The notes under the pieces were generated by a model, which saw only the letters and a list, made by a program, of their open reading frames with translations, ran no database searches and was not told the origin of the DNA. Both the position numbers and the translations under genes were made by a program. From the NCBI GenBank assembly GCA_028285345.1, contig JANQPT010000011.1, forward strand, positions 102,392 to 166,391: DNA of 64,000 nucleotides, written 5' to 3'. The DNA comes from Planctomycetales bacterium (GTDB lineage Bacteria; Planctomycetota; Planctomycetia; Planctomycetales; Planctomycetaceae). Of this stretch, positions 29,645 through 38,436 are shown one piece after another. Position 1 is the first letter of the stretch; the number at the start of each line of letters is the position of its first letter.

Positions 29645-30051
29645 GAAGTTCCTGGTGGCCTGCTACATTGTGTTGAGATTGCGAGACTCACTGCCCCCGA
29701 GTCAGAATGCGCGATCCGCCAATCGGATGATTCGTCCTCGTTACATCGATTGTATCGACGTTCCGGACTCTGCAGACGCTCCATCGCTTCCGATCCGACC
29801 GGACCGGGTCTCGGCGTAATCCCCAAATTCCAGGTTTCGGCATGCTGTATTCTGTCAGATGAGTCTCAATTCGTCCAACGCGAATTCGCCGACGAGCGAC
29901 GAATCAGCCAATGAGTTCAGTATTTATGGAGTCTCCGCAGGTTGTACCGGCGGTAAATGTTCTCCGTCTGGCTCCAAAACCGTCCGACGCGTGTCGCAGC
30001 CGCTTGTCGGTCAGCGTCTTGAACAGGCGCAACCGGGTTTTGAAACTAGAA
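29645..30051. other. Intergenic gap inside the export cassette, nothing recognised
   Basis: The 407 bases between the SecA-like and GAF-HlyD genes contain no supported frame. A 71-codon frame on the minus strand starts inside the SecA-like gene and is Arg/Ser/Thr-rich, so I take it as spurious. I saw no terminator hairpin with a U-run, so read-through from the SecA-like gene into the next two genes is possible, as is an internal promoter. A short precursor peptide could hide here, but no convincing start with ribosome binding site was seen. Confidence 0.4.
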
Positions 30052-32007
30052 CTACTCAGCCGTGTTGAGGAACGGGTCGAGGCCCATGTTTTCCTGCATC
30101 TCCGTGCGCCGCTTTTCATATTTCATCAGCTGGGTCCGACCGCGCGAGTGTTTGCGTTCGATCTTCCGCTGGGCCTTGCGCAGCAGCCCCACAAGTCTAT
30201 CTCTCTGAACTCCTCCGTTCGTCGACCCCGATCGGTACGACCTGCGTATCCGCTCCGCGCGGGCGTTTCCAAATCCTTCCAGCAACTGATCGTCGAGCGA
30301 GAGGAAGAACTGGCTCGACCCGGGAGCCCCGTGCCGTCCGGAGCGCCCGATCAGCTGGTTGTCGACGCGTTCCGAGTCGTGGCGCTCCGTGCCGATCACG
30401 TGCAGCCCGCCCATCGCATCGACATCCTCGGTGACCTTAATATCCGTGCCGCGACCGGCCATGTTTGTGGCGATTGTCACTGCGCCGAGTTCGCCCGCCT
30501 TTTCGACGATCTCCGCCTCTTTGGCGTGTTCCTTGGCGTTGAGCACCGTATGCGGCACACCCTGCTCACGGAGGAGATTGCTAAGGTGCTCCGACGCGTC
30601 GATCGACCGTGTGCCGATGAGCACGGGGCGTTTCATAGCGTGCATCTGGCGCGCTTCGTCGACGACCGCTTTCCACCGCGCGTCGGCCTGTGTGTACATC
30701 TTGTCGGGCATGCGGACCCGCTTCGACGGGTAGTGAGTGGGGATTTTTACCGACGTGAGTGAATAGATCCGTTTGACTTCCCAACGCGAGCTCCAGATCG
30801 TGCCGGTCATGCCGAGCAGGTTTTTGTATCGCAGAAAATAGCTTTGAATCGTCGTCCTTGCCGCCTGGCTCGTGCCGACGGTCACCGGCACGCGCTCTTT
30901 GGCTTCGATCGCCTGGTGCAACCCCCCGCGCAGTTTGCGGCCATGCATGATCCGCCCGGTCCCTTCGTCGACCAGTTGGACCTCGTCTTCGAGGATGACG
31001 TACTGCTGATCGCGCTGAAATTCAAGCAGGACTTTGATGGCCCGCTCCATGTATTCGTACAGTTCCTCCAGCGGCAATTGCCGGACGAGCTTGGACATCG
31101 GCAGCGCGCGAACCTTCCAGCGACCTTCGCGTTTCAGTTCAATCGTCTTCTTTTCCACGTCCCGGGTGAAGTCTTCGTCGACTTGAAACTCCACTGCGTG
31201 CCGGGCCGCCCATTCGTAGGCATCGACGACCTGCTGGTCCGGTTCGGAACTGGGAGCGGAAATAATCAGCGGCGTGCGCGCGTCGTCGATCAGCACACTA
31301 TCGGCCTCGTCGATGATGGCGCAGAAGTGCCCCCGCTGCATGGGGGCTTCGGTTTTGCCCTTTTCTCCAAACAGCAGCGCCGCCGCACCGCCGCCTGTGG
31401 CCTCGCCGCCCATCGCCAAGCGATCCTGCAAAAAGTCGAAGCCGAATTGTGTCGCGGTGCCGTAGGTGATGTCGCAGAGATAGGCGTCGCGGCGGGTGTT
31501 CTTGTCGAAGTCCGGATTGGTGACGCCGACACGCATTCCCAGCAGGTTATAGACGGGCGACATCAATTTCGCATCCCGCTGCGCCAGGTAATCGTTGACC
31601 GTCATCACATGGACGCCTTCGCCGGCGAGCGCGTAGAGATAGACCGGCAATGTGGCCACGAGCGTTTTTCCTTCGCCCGGTTCCATTTCGATCACGCACC
31701 GCTTGGTCATCGCGGTCCCGCCCAGGATTTGCACATCGTGGTGCCGCATCCCGACCGTGCGCTGCGCGGCTTCTCGGACGAGTGCGTAGGCGCGGGGCAT
31801 CACCTTTTCGAGTGATTCTCCCCCCTTGATACGCCAGCGGAGGTCGAGGCTCGCCTTGCGCAGTTCCGCGTCGGAGAGCGCTTTAATCTCCGGTTCCAGA
31901 GCGTTCACTCTGCGGACGTTGAGCGCCGATTGCGCAAAGACCCGGTCAGATCGTTTGCCGATCCGGGCTCTCAATCCGTTCCACCAGGCCGGTCCAAACC
32001 GCGACAT
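30052..32007 (-). CDS. Truncated accessory SecA (SecA2-like) ATPase
   Basis: The 651-residue protein has the SecA motor: EMEPGEGKTLVATLPVYLYA with the Walker A Lys near residue 114, IIDEADSVLIDDARTPLIIS with the DEAD box (233-236), the preprotein-crosslinking region (about 250-400) and ATNMAGRGTDIKV in the second motor domain. After FFLSLDDQLLEGFG only the start of the helical scaffold remains (AQRKIERKHSRGRTQLMKY). The helical wing and zinc-binding tail of canonical SecA (about 900 residues) are absent. That marks it as an accessory paralogue rather than the housekeeping protein. AAGGAG lies 13 bases before the ATG. It heads the leftward run with the GAF-HlyD and M50 genes. Confidence 0.9.
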   Translation of the reverse strand: MSRFGPAWWNGLRARIGKRSDRVFAQSALNVRRVNALEPEIKALSDAELRKASLDLRWRIKGGESLEKVMPRAYALVREAAQRTVGMRHHDVQILGGTAMTKRCVIEMEPGEGKTLVATLPVYLYALAGEGVHVMTVNDYLAQRDAKLMSPVYNLLGMRVGVTNPDFDKNTRRDAYLCDITYGTATQFGFDFLQDRLAMGGEATGGGAAALLFGEKGKTEAPMQRGHFCAIIDEADSVLIDDARTPLIISAPSSEPDQQVVDAYEWAARHAVEFQVDEDFTRDVEKKTIELKREGRWKVRALPMSKLVRQLPLEELYEYMERAIKVLLEFQRDQQYVILEDEVQLVDEGTGRIMHGRKLRGGLHQAIEAKERVPVTVGTSQAARTTIQSYFLRYKNLLGMTGTIWSSRWEVKRIYSLTSVKIPTHYPSKRVRMPDKMYTQADARWKAVVDEARQMHAMKRPVLIGTRSIDASEHLSNLLREQGVPHTVLNAKEHAKEAEIVEKAGELGAVTIATNMAGRGTDIKVTEDVDAMGGLHVIGTERHDSERVDNQLIGRSGRHGAPGSSQFFLSLDDQLLEGFGNARAERIRRSYRSGSTNGGVQRDRLVGLLRKAQRKIERKHSRGRTQLMKYEKRRTEMQENMGLDPFLNTAE

Positions 32008-32238
32008 CGGACTGAAATTGCTCCTTACGCCTGCAGTTCCCTTAAAACTGCTATAATGTTAACAAGGCACTTTGCCGCAAGCCACTACGGTTTGATCGGG
32101 ATTTGGCGAGGCAAATGTCCACGTTCCGTGAAGTGGGCGGTACCACCTGCTTGCAAATAAATTGTTCCGCTGTAGTTTACAACGTTTTTCGATTCTGTGG
32201 CGGATCTCGACGCCTAGCCGTTTGCTCATGAATGACCG

Positions 32239-33123
32239 ATGTTGACTCACTTGCGCCGACTGCTGGAAATGATTCGTTTCAGCCATACGCTGTTCGCGCT
32301 GCCGTTTGCGCTGCTGGCGGCGGGGATGGCGTGGTGGAAGAATCACCAGGAAGGCATTCCGTTTCGCTGGTTGGATTTGATCGGAATCTTACTGTGCATG
32401 GTCTTTGCACGCTCCGCGGCGATGGCGTTTAATCGACTGGCGGATCGCAAGATCGACGCTGAGAATCCCCGCACTTCGGGGCGCCATCTCCCGGCGGGTC
32501 TGCTGAGTCTGCAGTCGGTGGTCTGGTTTACGACCTTGTGCGCCGGCGGGTTCATTGCTTCCACGTTGCTGTTTTTGCCTAACCGCTGGCCGTTGTATCT
32601 GTCCGTCCCGGTGCTGTTGTTCTTGTGCGGCTATTCTTATGCCAAGCGGTTCACGGCTTGGTGTCATTATTGGCTGTCGGCGGCGCTAATGCTCTCGCCG
32701 ATCGCCGCTTGGATTGCCATTCGCGGCGAAATTGCCTGGCCGCCGGTCTTACTGGGCGGCGTGGTGTTCTTCTGGGTCGGCGGATTCGACATCATCTATG
32801 CTTGCCAGGATGCCGAATTTGATCGCGACCGCAAGCTGCACAGCATTCCGGCGCGGCTGGGAATTCCCGTTGCGCTCAAGATCGCCCTCGCCAGCCATCT
32901 GCTGATGATCGGCTGCCTGTTTGCGTTGTGGAAAGTCGCCGCGCTGGGCCCGGTGTTTCTTGTAGGAACCATCGGCGTGGCCCTGCTCCTGGCCTATGAA
33001 CACTGGCTGGTGCGCCCCAGCGATCTCACACGGGTCAACATCGCCTTTTTTCAAGTCAACGTGGTCATCAGCATGGGGCTGTTGGTGATCGGCCTGGCGG
33101 ATCTGTGGTGGATTTCGCAGTAA
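32239..33123 (+). CDS. UbiA-family prenyltransferase, probably MqnP-like
   Basis: The 294-residue integral membrane protein has about eight helices. Its two Asp-rich motifs are intact: AFNRLADRKIDAENPRTSGR (first NxxxD-type motif) and IIYACQDAEFDRDRKLHSIP (second, with YxxxDxxxD). They bind Mg-polyprenyl diphosphate. The size and motif pattern fit the 4-hydroxybenzoate-polyprenyltransferase-like enzymes of the futalosine menaquinone route (MqnP), common in planctomycetes; this subtype call is inference. The gene stands alone, divergent from the SecA-like gene and convergent with the M32 peptidase gene. Confidence 0.9.
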   Translation: MLTHLRRLLEMIRFSHTLFALPFALLAAGMAWWKNHQEGIPFRWLDLIGILLCMVFARSAAMAFNRLADRKIDAENPRTSGRHLPAGLLSLQSVVWFTTLCAGGFIASTLLFLPNRWPLYLSVPVLLFLCGYSYAKRFTAWCHYWLSAALMLSPIAAWIAIRGEIAWPPVLLGGVVFFWVGGFDIIYACQDAEFDRDRKLHSIPARLGIPVALKIALASHLLMIGCLFALWKVAALGPVFLVGTIGVALLLAYEHWLVRPSDLTRVNIAFFQVNVVISMGLLVIGLADLWWISQ

Positions 33124-33177
33124 GGCCGCCGGGAAGCTTGTGTGCACCCGGAAATCCTGAGTTTCACGGCGACGAGC

Positions 33178-34683
33178 TTAGAGTCCGTACAGTTCTGAAT
33201 ACTTGTCGCGCAGATGCTTCATCAGCGGTTGATATGACAGCTCTTCGCCGGTCACGACCTGCACCAGCCGATTTGCGCGATAGCGCTGGCCGGGCCGATG
33301 GATTTGTTCATTGAGCCAATTCTTGAGCGGGGCAAACTCTCCTTTGGAAAACTGGGCGTCGAGATCGCCCAGGTCACGGCGCGCGGCTTCAAAAAATTGA
33401 GCCGCATACATATTGCCCAGCGAGTATGTCGGAAAGTAGCCGATTCCACCGCCGCTCCAGTGAATGTCCTGCAGGCACCCCTGCGCATCGTCGGGCGGAG
33501 TCATGCCGAAATATTGCGTGAATTTCTCGTTCCACGCGGACGGCACATCGCTGGGAGACAATTCTCCGGTGACCAAGGGTTGCTCGAGCTCGAAGCGCAG
33601 CAGAATGTGAAGATTATAAGTTGCCTCATCCGCTTCGACACGAATGAATGACGGACGCACATCGTTCACACACGCGTAGAACGTCTCCTCTGTGACGTCT
33701 TGCAGAGATTCGGGAAACGCCTGCTGCGCTGCGGGAAAGTACCGCCTCCAAAATGCGCGGCTGCGGCCGACGAAGTTTTCCCACAAACGTGATTGCGATT
33801 CGTGAATCCCCAGCGAGACATAACTGCCCAATGGCGTGCCGAATGCGGCCGGGTCCAACCCCTGGTCGTAGATGCCGTGCCCCGCTTCGTGCAGCGTGCC
33901 GAAGAATGCGCCGGGGAAGTGATGTTCGTCGTAACGCGTTGTCAAACGCGTGTCGCCCGGCCCGAAACCGCTGCAAAACGGATGTGGCGCTTCGTCCAAG
34001 CGGCCGTTGTTGAAGTCAAACCCAATCTGTTGCGCCGCATCGAGGCTAAATTTCCGCTGCTGTTCGATCGGATAACGGCGTTCGAGAATGGAGATATCGG
34101 GCTGCCGCCCGGTCTCCACGATCTCGGCAATCAGCGGCACTAACTCGTCACGCAGGCCGGCGAATAGTCCGCTCACCTCTTCGGCGGTCATGCCTGGTTC
34201 GAACTCATCCAACAGCGCGTCGTACGGCACTCCGTCGCCGTAGCCGACAGCGTCCGCTTCCTCGCGCCGCAGGGCGACCACTTGTTCCAGCCACGGCAGA
34301 AAATGCGCGAAACTCGATTGTTTGCGGGCCTCGCCCCATGCTTGTTGCGAGAGCGTGCAAACCCGCGAGAGCTCTTCGACCAATCGTCGGGGAATTTTGG
34401 TCGACCGGTCATAGTTTCGCCGCGCTTCGCGGAGCGTGGCCGTCGTCGGCGCATCGGGATCCGACGAAGGATTCTCTTGCTCGGCGGCAACGATGAGTTC
34501 TCCCAGCAGGGGCGAGGTGGCGCGTTCGTGCACCATGCCCGCCAGCAATGACAATTGGGCGGCGCGGTGCTCCGCGCCGCCGGGCGGCATGTAGGTCTGC
34601 TCGTCCCATCCGAGGACGGAGCTGCAGGAGCCAAGGAGTGCGGTCGATCGCAGTTCGTTGAGGAGTTGTTCGTATGACGTCAT
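33178..34683 (-). CDS. M32 family carboxypeptidase (Taq-type)
   Basis: The 501-residue cytoplasmic zinc metallocarboxypeptidase has the HExxH motif in FFGTLHEAGHGIYDQGL. The third ligand region and family signatures are YVSLGIHESQSRLWENFVGR and IRVEADEATYNLHILLRFEL. GYFPTYSLGNMYAAQFF near the C-terminus is also a strong M32 signature. The frame is open upstream to 34956, but the ATG at 34683 (MTSYEQLLNEL) fits the family's usual N-terminus and about 500-residue length. It follows the ExbBD-toroid operon after 74 bases on the same strand. Peptide turnover is the expected role. Confidence 0.95.
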   Translation of the reverse strand: MTSYEQLLNELRSTALLGSCSSVLGWDEQTYMPPGGAEHRAAQLSLLAGMVHERATSPLLGELIVAAEQENPSSDPDAPTTATLREARRNYDRSTKIPRRLVEELSRVCTLSQQAWGEARKQSSFAHFLPWLEQVVALRREEADAVGYGDGVPYDALLDEFEPGMTAEEVSGLFAGLRDELVPLIAEIVETGRQPDISILERRYPIEQQRKFSLDAAQQIGFDFNNGRLDEAPHPFCSGFGPGDTRLTTRYDEHHFPGAFFGTLHEAGHGIYDQGLDPAAFGTPLGSYVSLGIHESQSRLWENFVGRSRAFWRRYFPAAQQAFPESLQDVTEETFYACVNDVRPSFIRVEADEATYNLHILLRFELEQPLVTGELSPSDVPSAWNEKFTQYFGMTPPDDAQGCLQDIHWSGGGIGYFPTYSLGNMYAAQFFEAARRDLGDLDAQFSKGEFAPLKNWLNEQIHRPGQRYRANRLVQVVTGEELSYQPLMKHLRDKYSELYGL

Positions 34684-34757
34684 GACCCTGCCAGTTGCGC
34701 AAATGGATCGGCCGGTAAGACCGAAAGGATTCGAGCGGCAATCAATGCTGACCGCGG

Positions 34758-36992
34758 TTAGTCGGCTTCGCTCTGCCGGTACATGGGGAGAAAACGATAA
34801 TAGACTTCCAGGCAGAGGGTGCTCAACACCGTCGAATAGATCCGCCCGCCATAGTCGCCCCAGGGGGGACGGGGATCCCAACTGCCGGCGGCGTGGCCCG
34901 CAGTGCGCTGAGTCGCCACCAATGTCTCCCGCACGCGGCGATTCCAGTCCTCCCACGGCTGCCCGCCGTATTGGAACATGGCCAGCGTGCCGTAGTACCA
35001 GTAGTAGAGGTTCTGCTCCGCTTGCCTGGGGAGATTGTCTTGGAGGAAGGCGACGGCGGTCGTGCTCTGCTCGTTCTCGCGTTTGATCCCGAGGACCTGC
35101 TTGCAGAACAGGGCTTCGGCGGTCATGGCGGGCGTGACTTTTTCCCGGAGACGGTATGCGGCCAGTCCTTTGGAATCTCCCTTGGAGTTTGACACCAAAA
35201 AATCGATCGCCAGCAACCGCGTCTTTGGGGGAAACTCCAATCCGGCAGTTTCCGCGCTCTTGAGCGCCATCAATTGCCAGCCAAACATGCTCATGTCACC
35301 CTGCTTGCCGGGTGAATAACGCCAGCCTCCGTCCTTCGGGTTTTGGCGGGTGACAATGAAGTCGATCGCTTTTTGCAGCGGCTCGCGGAGTGTGGGATCT
35401 TGCGTCATGCCGTACGCTTCACCCAGCGCGATCGACGCCATGCCGTGGCAGTACATTTTGGCGTAATGCGTCGCATCGCCTCCCAGAAACCCGTCTTCGG
35501 TTTGCTGTCGGATCAGCCATCGAAGAGCACGATCAACTTGGTCGGCATAGACGCCCTCTTCGTGGGTGTAGCCGGCGCCGAGAAACGCCAGAATCGTCAA
35601 TCCGGTCAGGCCGGCGTCTCCATGAACGCCGGATTTGGGAATTTCTCGACGGTCGGAACCTTGGTGAGGCTTGCGACCGGCCGGTCCCCAGCATGATTTG
35701 GCTCCGTCCGGACAGTGGGCCATGAAACCATCCGCATCCCAGAACCCCTCTACGTTTTGGTGGGCAGCCAGCCATTGCAGGCTGTTCTCCACGGCCTCTT
35801 CAGAGGCCTTGGTTGCCCCATGCCGGATGGCGACTTTCTGGCGATTGTCGGCGTCGCGGAGTTGGTATGTGGCCGGGAGCCGGGCAATACGGCGCGGCGA
35901 ATCACCGGAGTCTGATCTATTCCGCGTCAGTCGCAAACGGGTGTCATCGGAATCGGGATCGGCGCCGCCATCACGGGCCGACAGCCTCGTCTCTTGATCA
36001 GAATCGTTCGTATCCGACTGTGGGTTTCGCTCGATCTCGCTCCGCAAACTGGGAGAGTCCGATTCAGATCCGCTCACTTTGCGTCGCGAAAACGCTCGTG
36101 ATCGTGGAGTTCCTCGACCGACTTCGTCTCCGCGCTTGGCGGCGCGTGTGCCGGGGTCCTCTGCGGGAAGAGTCTCAGCTGCATCGGCGTCGCGACGGTT
36201 GGCCGCTTCGGAATTGGGACCCAGCGAAATCTCAGACGACGGATCTGCAGTCGCGTCGGCGACTTCCATGCGCCGACTTTCACGGAGATCGCTCGTCGGG
36301 TCGTCGGTCTTCCCGCGGCGGCTCTCACGCTCGATTTCCGACTTGGTCAAACCTTGCTCGTCAATGCGGCGACGACCGGCCCGGGAGGAGGGGTTCTCCT
36401 CATCCGGCCGCGATTCGACCGTCTCTTCGTTGTTGTCCAGGGACGTCTGGTCGGCAGTCCGCGGAGTTTGCGAGACTCGCGCGTCCCCCTGCGGCAGTTC
36501 CGGCGGGACTTCTTCAGCATCGGGAACATCGGCAAGTGCAGCCGGTTCGGGATCGTCCGGATCCCGTTCCGGGCGCTCTGTTTGCGGCAGGTCGTGCGAC
36601 GTTTCTTCGTAGTCCCGTCGCTGATGTTCGGGAGGCGTCGTTTCGGTGAATTCGTCCCAGACTGGTCTCTCGTTTTCCAGAATCCGGCGTTCTTCGTCCA
36701 AGGCGTCGAAGACGATCTCTTCGATTTCAAACGTCGGCTCTGACCGCTCCGCCCGAATCTGGGAGGAGGGGAGGGGGATATTGTCTGAGAATAACGCCAG
36801 CCCGCAATGGGCCATGATCGAAATCATCAGCGAGGTTTTGATGTGCCGAGCGTTGCCGCGTCCAAAGACCAGCATGACGAGCAGAATCAGCGATGCGATT
36901 CCCAGTGCAAGCCAGGCCGTCACCAAGAGCAGCTCGCCGGGGGACGTGCCGATGTTCCAATCCTCAATTGCGGCGATGACGGCAGTTGTCAT
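34758..36992 (-). CDS. Membrane-anchored protein with long polyampholyte linker and C-terminal prenyltransferase/squalene-cyclase-like toroid
   Basis: The 744-residue protein has two hydrophobic segments near the N-terminus (about 20-44 and 51-68). A roughly 310-residue disordered linker very rich in Glu, Asp, Arg and Ser follows, then (from about 395) repeats of the alpha/alpha toroid type. Examples are SLQWLAAHQNVEGFWDADGF, RALRWLIRQQTEDGFLGGDA and AIDFIVTRQNPKDGGWRYSP. There is no cyclase DxDD motif, so I expect binding rather than catalysis. Its ATG overlaps the ExbD stop by 4 bases, so they are translationally coupled. The layout (membrane anchor, long flexible linker, folded terminal domain) copies TonB with a different business end. 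Confidence 0.8.
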   Translation of the reverse strand: MTTAVIAAIEDWNIGTSPGELLLVTAWLALGIASLILLVMLVFGRGNARHIKTSLMISIMAHCGLALFSDNIPLPSSQIRAERSEPTFEIEEIVFDALDEERRILENERPVWDEFTETTPPEHQRRDYEETSHDLPQTERPERDPDDPEPAALADVPDAEEVPPELPQGDARVSQTPRTADQTSLDNNEETVESRPDEENPSSRAGRRRIDEQGLTKSEIERESRRGKTDDPTSDLRESRRMEVADATADPSSEISLGPNSEAANRRDADAAETLPAEDPGTRAAKRGDEVGRGTPRSRAFSRRKVSGSESDSPSLRSEIERNPQSDTNDSDQETRLSARDGGADPDSDDTRLRLTRNRSDSGDSPRRIARLPATYQLRDADNRQKVAIRHGATKASEEAVENSLQWLAAHQNVEGFWDADGFMAHCPDGAKSCWGPAGRKPHQGSDRREIPKSGVHGDAGLTGLTILAFLGAGYTHEEGVYADQVDRALRWLIRQQTEDGFLGGDATHYAKMYCHGMASIALGEAYGMTQDPTLREPLQKAIDFIVTRQNPKDGGWRYSPGKQGDMSMFGWQLMALKSAETAGLEFPPKTRLLAIDFLVSNSKGDSKGLAAYRLREKVTPAMTAEALFCKQVLGIKRENEQSTTAVAFLQDNLPRQAEQNLYYWYYGTLAMFQYGGQPWEDWNRRVRETLVATQRTAGHAAGSWDPRPPWGDYGGRIYSTVLSTLCLEVYYRFLPMYRQSEAD

Positions 36993-37411
36993 TGTGTCTC
37001 CTCGTTTTCCACGCGCGCGGCCAATGAGGAGGACTTGATGCCGGATTGTTCGCAGATGGTGAGGACATCCATGACTTGTTGATACTCGATACGACCATCG
37101 GCGCGAATCATGACCGTCTGCTCGGCGTATCGCGCATGCGCGGCCGTCAGCAGCGCCTTGAGCTCGTCGACAGTGAGGAATTTTCCGCCGACCTTAATGC
37201 GGCCGTTGCGAAAGATATTGACCTCGATCCGATCCGGCGGATCGCTCAGCGGACGCGGCTCGCTGACCGTCGGCAGGTTGATATCGAATTCCCGTTCCAA
37301 TTCGGTAAATCGGGCGCCGACCATGAAAAAGATGATCAACAGGAACACGACATCGATCATCGGCGTGAGATTCAACGTCGGTTCTTCATGTTCACGAACC
37401 TTTAATGGCAT
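36989..37411 (-). CDS. ExbD/TolR family protein
   Basis: The 140-residue protein has one transmembrane helix (about residues 14-34) with the key Asp in LNLTPMIDVVFLLIIFFMVG, which carries protons in ExbD/TolR. A periplasmic domain follows with VNIFRNGRIKVGG and MIRADGRIEYQQVMDVLTIC. It works with an ExbB/TolQ ring to turn the proton gradient into motion of a partner. The ExbB-like gene ends 45 bases upstream, and the next gene overlaps by 4 bases. That next gene takes the place of tonB/tolA. Length is normal. Confidence 0.93.
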   Translation of the reverse strand: MPLKVREHEEPTLNLTPMIDVVFLLIIFFMVGARFTELEREFDINLPTVSEPRPLSDPPDRIEVNIFRNGRIKVGGKFLTVDELKALLTAAHARYAEQTVMIRADGRIEYQQVMDVLTICEQSGIKSSSLAARVENEETQ

Positions 37412-37456
37412 GCCTTACTCCCTCGGCCGGCGCCGGGCGGATTCGTTCGCGGCTGG

Positions 37457-38362
37457 TTAGGCCGACTCCGCGGTGAGCTTGCTCTTTGTCTTTTTGCGCG
37501 GAGCCCGACTCGCATCCCGGCGTTCGGCAATCGCTTCCGCCGAGATCATGCCGACCACTTTCTGAGCCAAGGCGTCCATCTCCATCACCAGAGCATCGAC
37601 GCGACCGGAGAGATACATGTACAGAATCAACGAGGGGATGGCGACGGTGAGTCCACCCGCCGTCGTCAGCAAGGCGACGCCGATTCCGCCGGCCAGTTGC
37701 TCCGCTTTGCCCATCGCGGTCCCGCCGGCGATTTGATTGAAGGCCAAGATCATGCCCACCACCGTCCCCAGCAGGCCCAATAGCGGGGCGACGGTCGCGA
37801 CGCCGTTGAGCACTCGCAGGTGCCTTCTGAGATGCGAGACTTGGCGTTCACCGCCGTCGATGATCGCTTGTTCGATCTCCACGCTCGGCTTACCCCACTT
37901 GCGCACGCCGTGTGCGAACACATGTGCGACGGGGCTGCCGTTCTCATCGCACAACTTCACAGCCAGATGCTGATCAAGGCGGTCCTGCTCCAGGTGCTCC
38001 AGAAAACGTTTCACGAAAGCGTATGGGATGACGGCGCCGCGGCGTAGCACAATCAGCCGCTCGATGGCAAACCACAGCGAAATCACTGAAGCCAGGACGA
38101 TCGGCAACATGAACCAGGAGAGACTTCCAGCGGTCAGCATCTCAAAAACGGTGGTCGGAATGCTGGTTGTGATCGAAGAGGACTCCTGAGGCTCATCTTC
38201 AGGGACCGCAGCCGCTGGACTGCCGTCACCAGCAGGAGTCGGCTCGGGCGGCTGTTGCGCGACGGCCGCGGCGGGCAATGACAGGACGAGAATACCGATG
38301 GCGAGGCGGTTCCAGAGGCTTCCCTGTAAGGAATGTCGTTTGAGTCTCGAATCACAGGACAT
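37457..38362 (-). CDS. MotA/TolQ/ExbB proton channel family protein
   Basis: About 301 residues from the ATG at 38362; an ATG at 38368 and a TTG at 38401 are alternatives. A signal-type segment (ending AAAVAQ) and a Pro/Glu-rich spacer precede the first helix ([20 protein letters not shown]). The conserved core is [20 protein letters not shown], followed by [20 protein letters not shown], which forms the channel ring. The extra N-terminal signal-plus-linker part is typical of long ExbB forms. It follows the giant TPR gene by about 75 bases and precedes ExbD by 45. Confidence 0.92.
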   Translation of the reverse strand: MSCDSRLKRHSLQGSLWNRLAIGILVLSLPAAAVAQQPPEPTPAGDGSPAAAVPEDEPQESSSITTSIPTTVFEMLTAGSLSWFMLPIVLASVISLWFAIERLIVLRRGAVIPYAFVKRFLEHLEQDRLDQHLAVKLCDENGSPVAHVFAHGVRKWGKPSVEIEQAIIDGGERQVSHLRRHLRVLNGVATVAPLLGLLGTVVGMILAFNQIAGGTAMGKAEQLAGGIGVALLTTAGGLTVAIPSLILYMYLSGRVDALVMEMDALAQKVVGMISAEAIAERRDASRAPRKKTKSKLTAESA

Positions 38363-38436
38363 AATCATTCCCAACAACGTCGCTTTCGCTGTGAACCGCA
38401 AAACTTGTGCCGTTGACTTGTATTAAAATTCATCGA

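Noticed and set aside
28880..29914. Open frame of 344 codons on the plus strand opposite the GAF-HlyD gene
   Set aside because: Antisense frame in a GC-rich gene; no start context and no domain.
30844..31815. Open frame of 323 codons on the plus strand opposite the SecA-like gene
   Set aside because: The minus-strand protein has all SecA motor motifs here; the antisense product is unlike any known protein.
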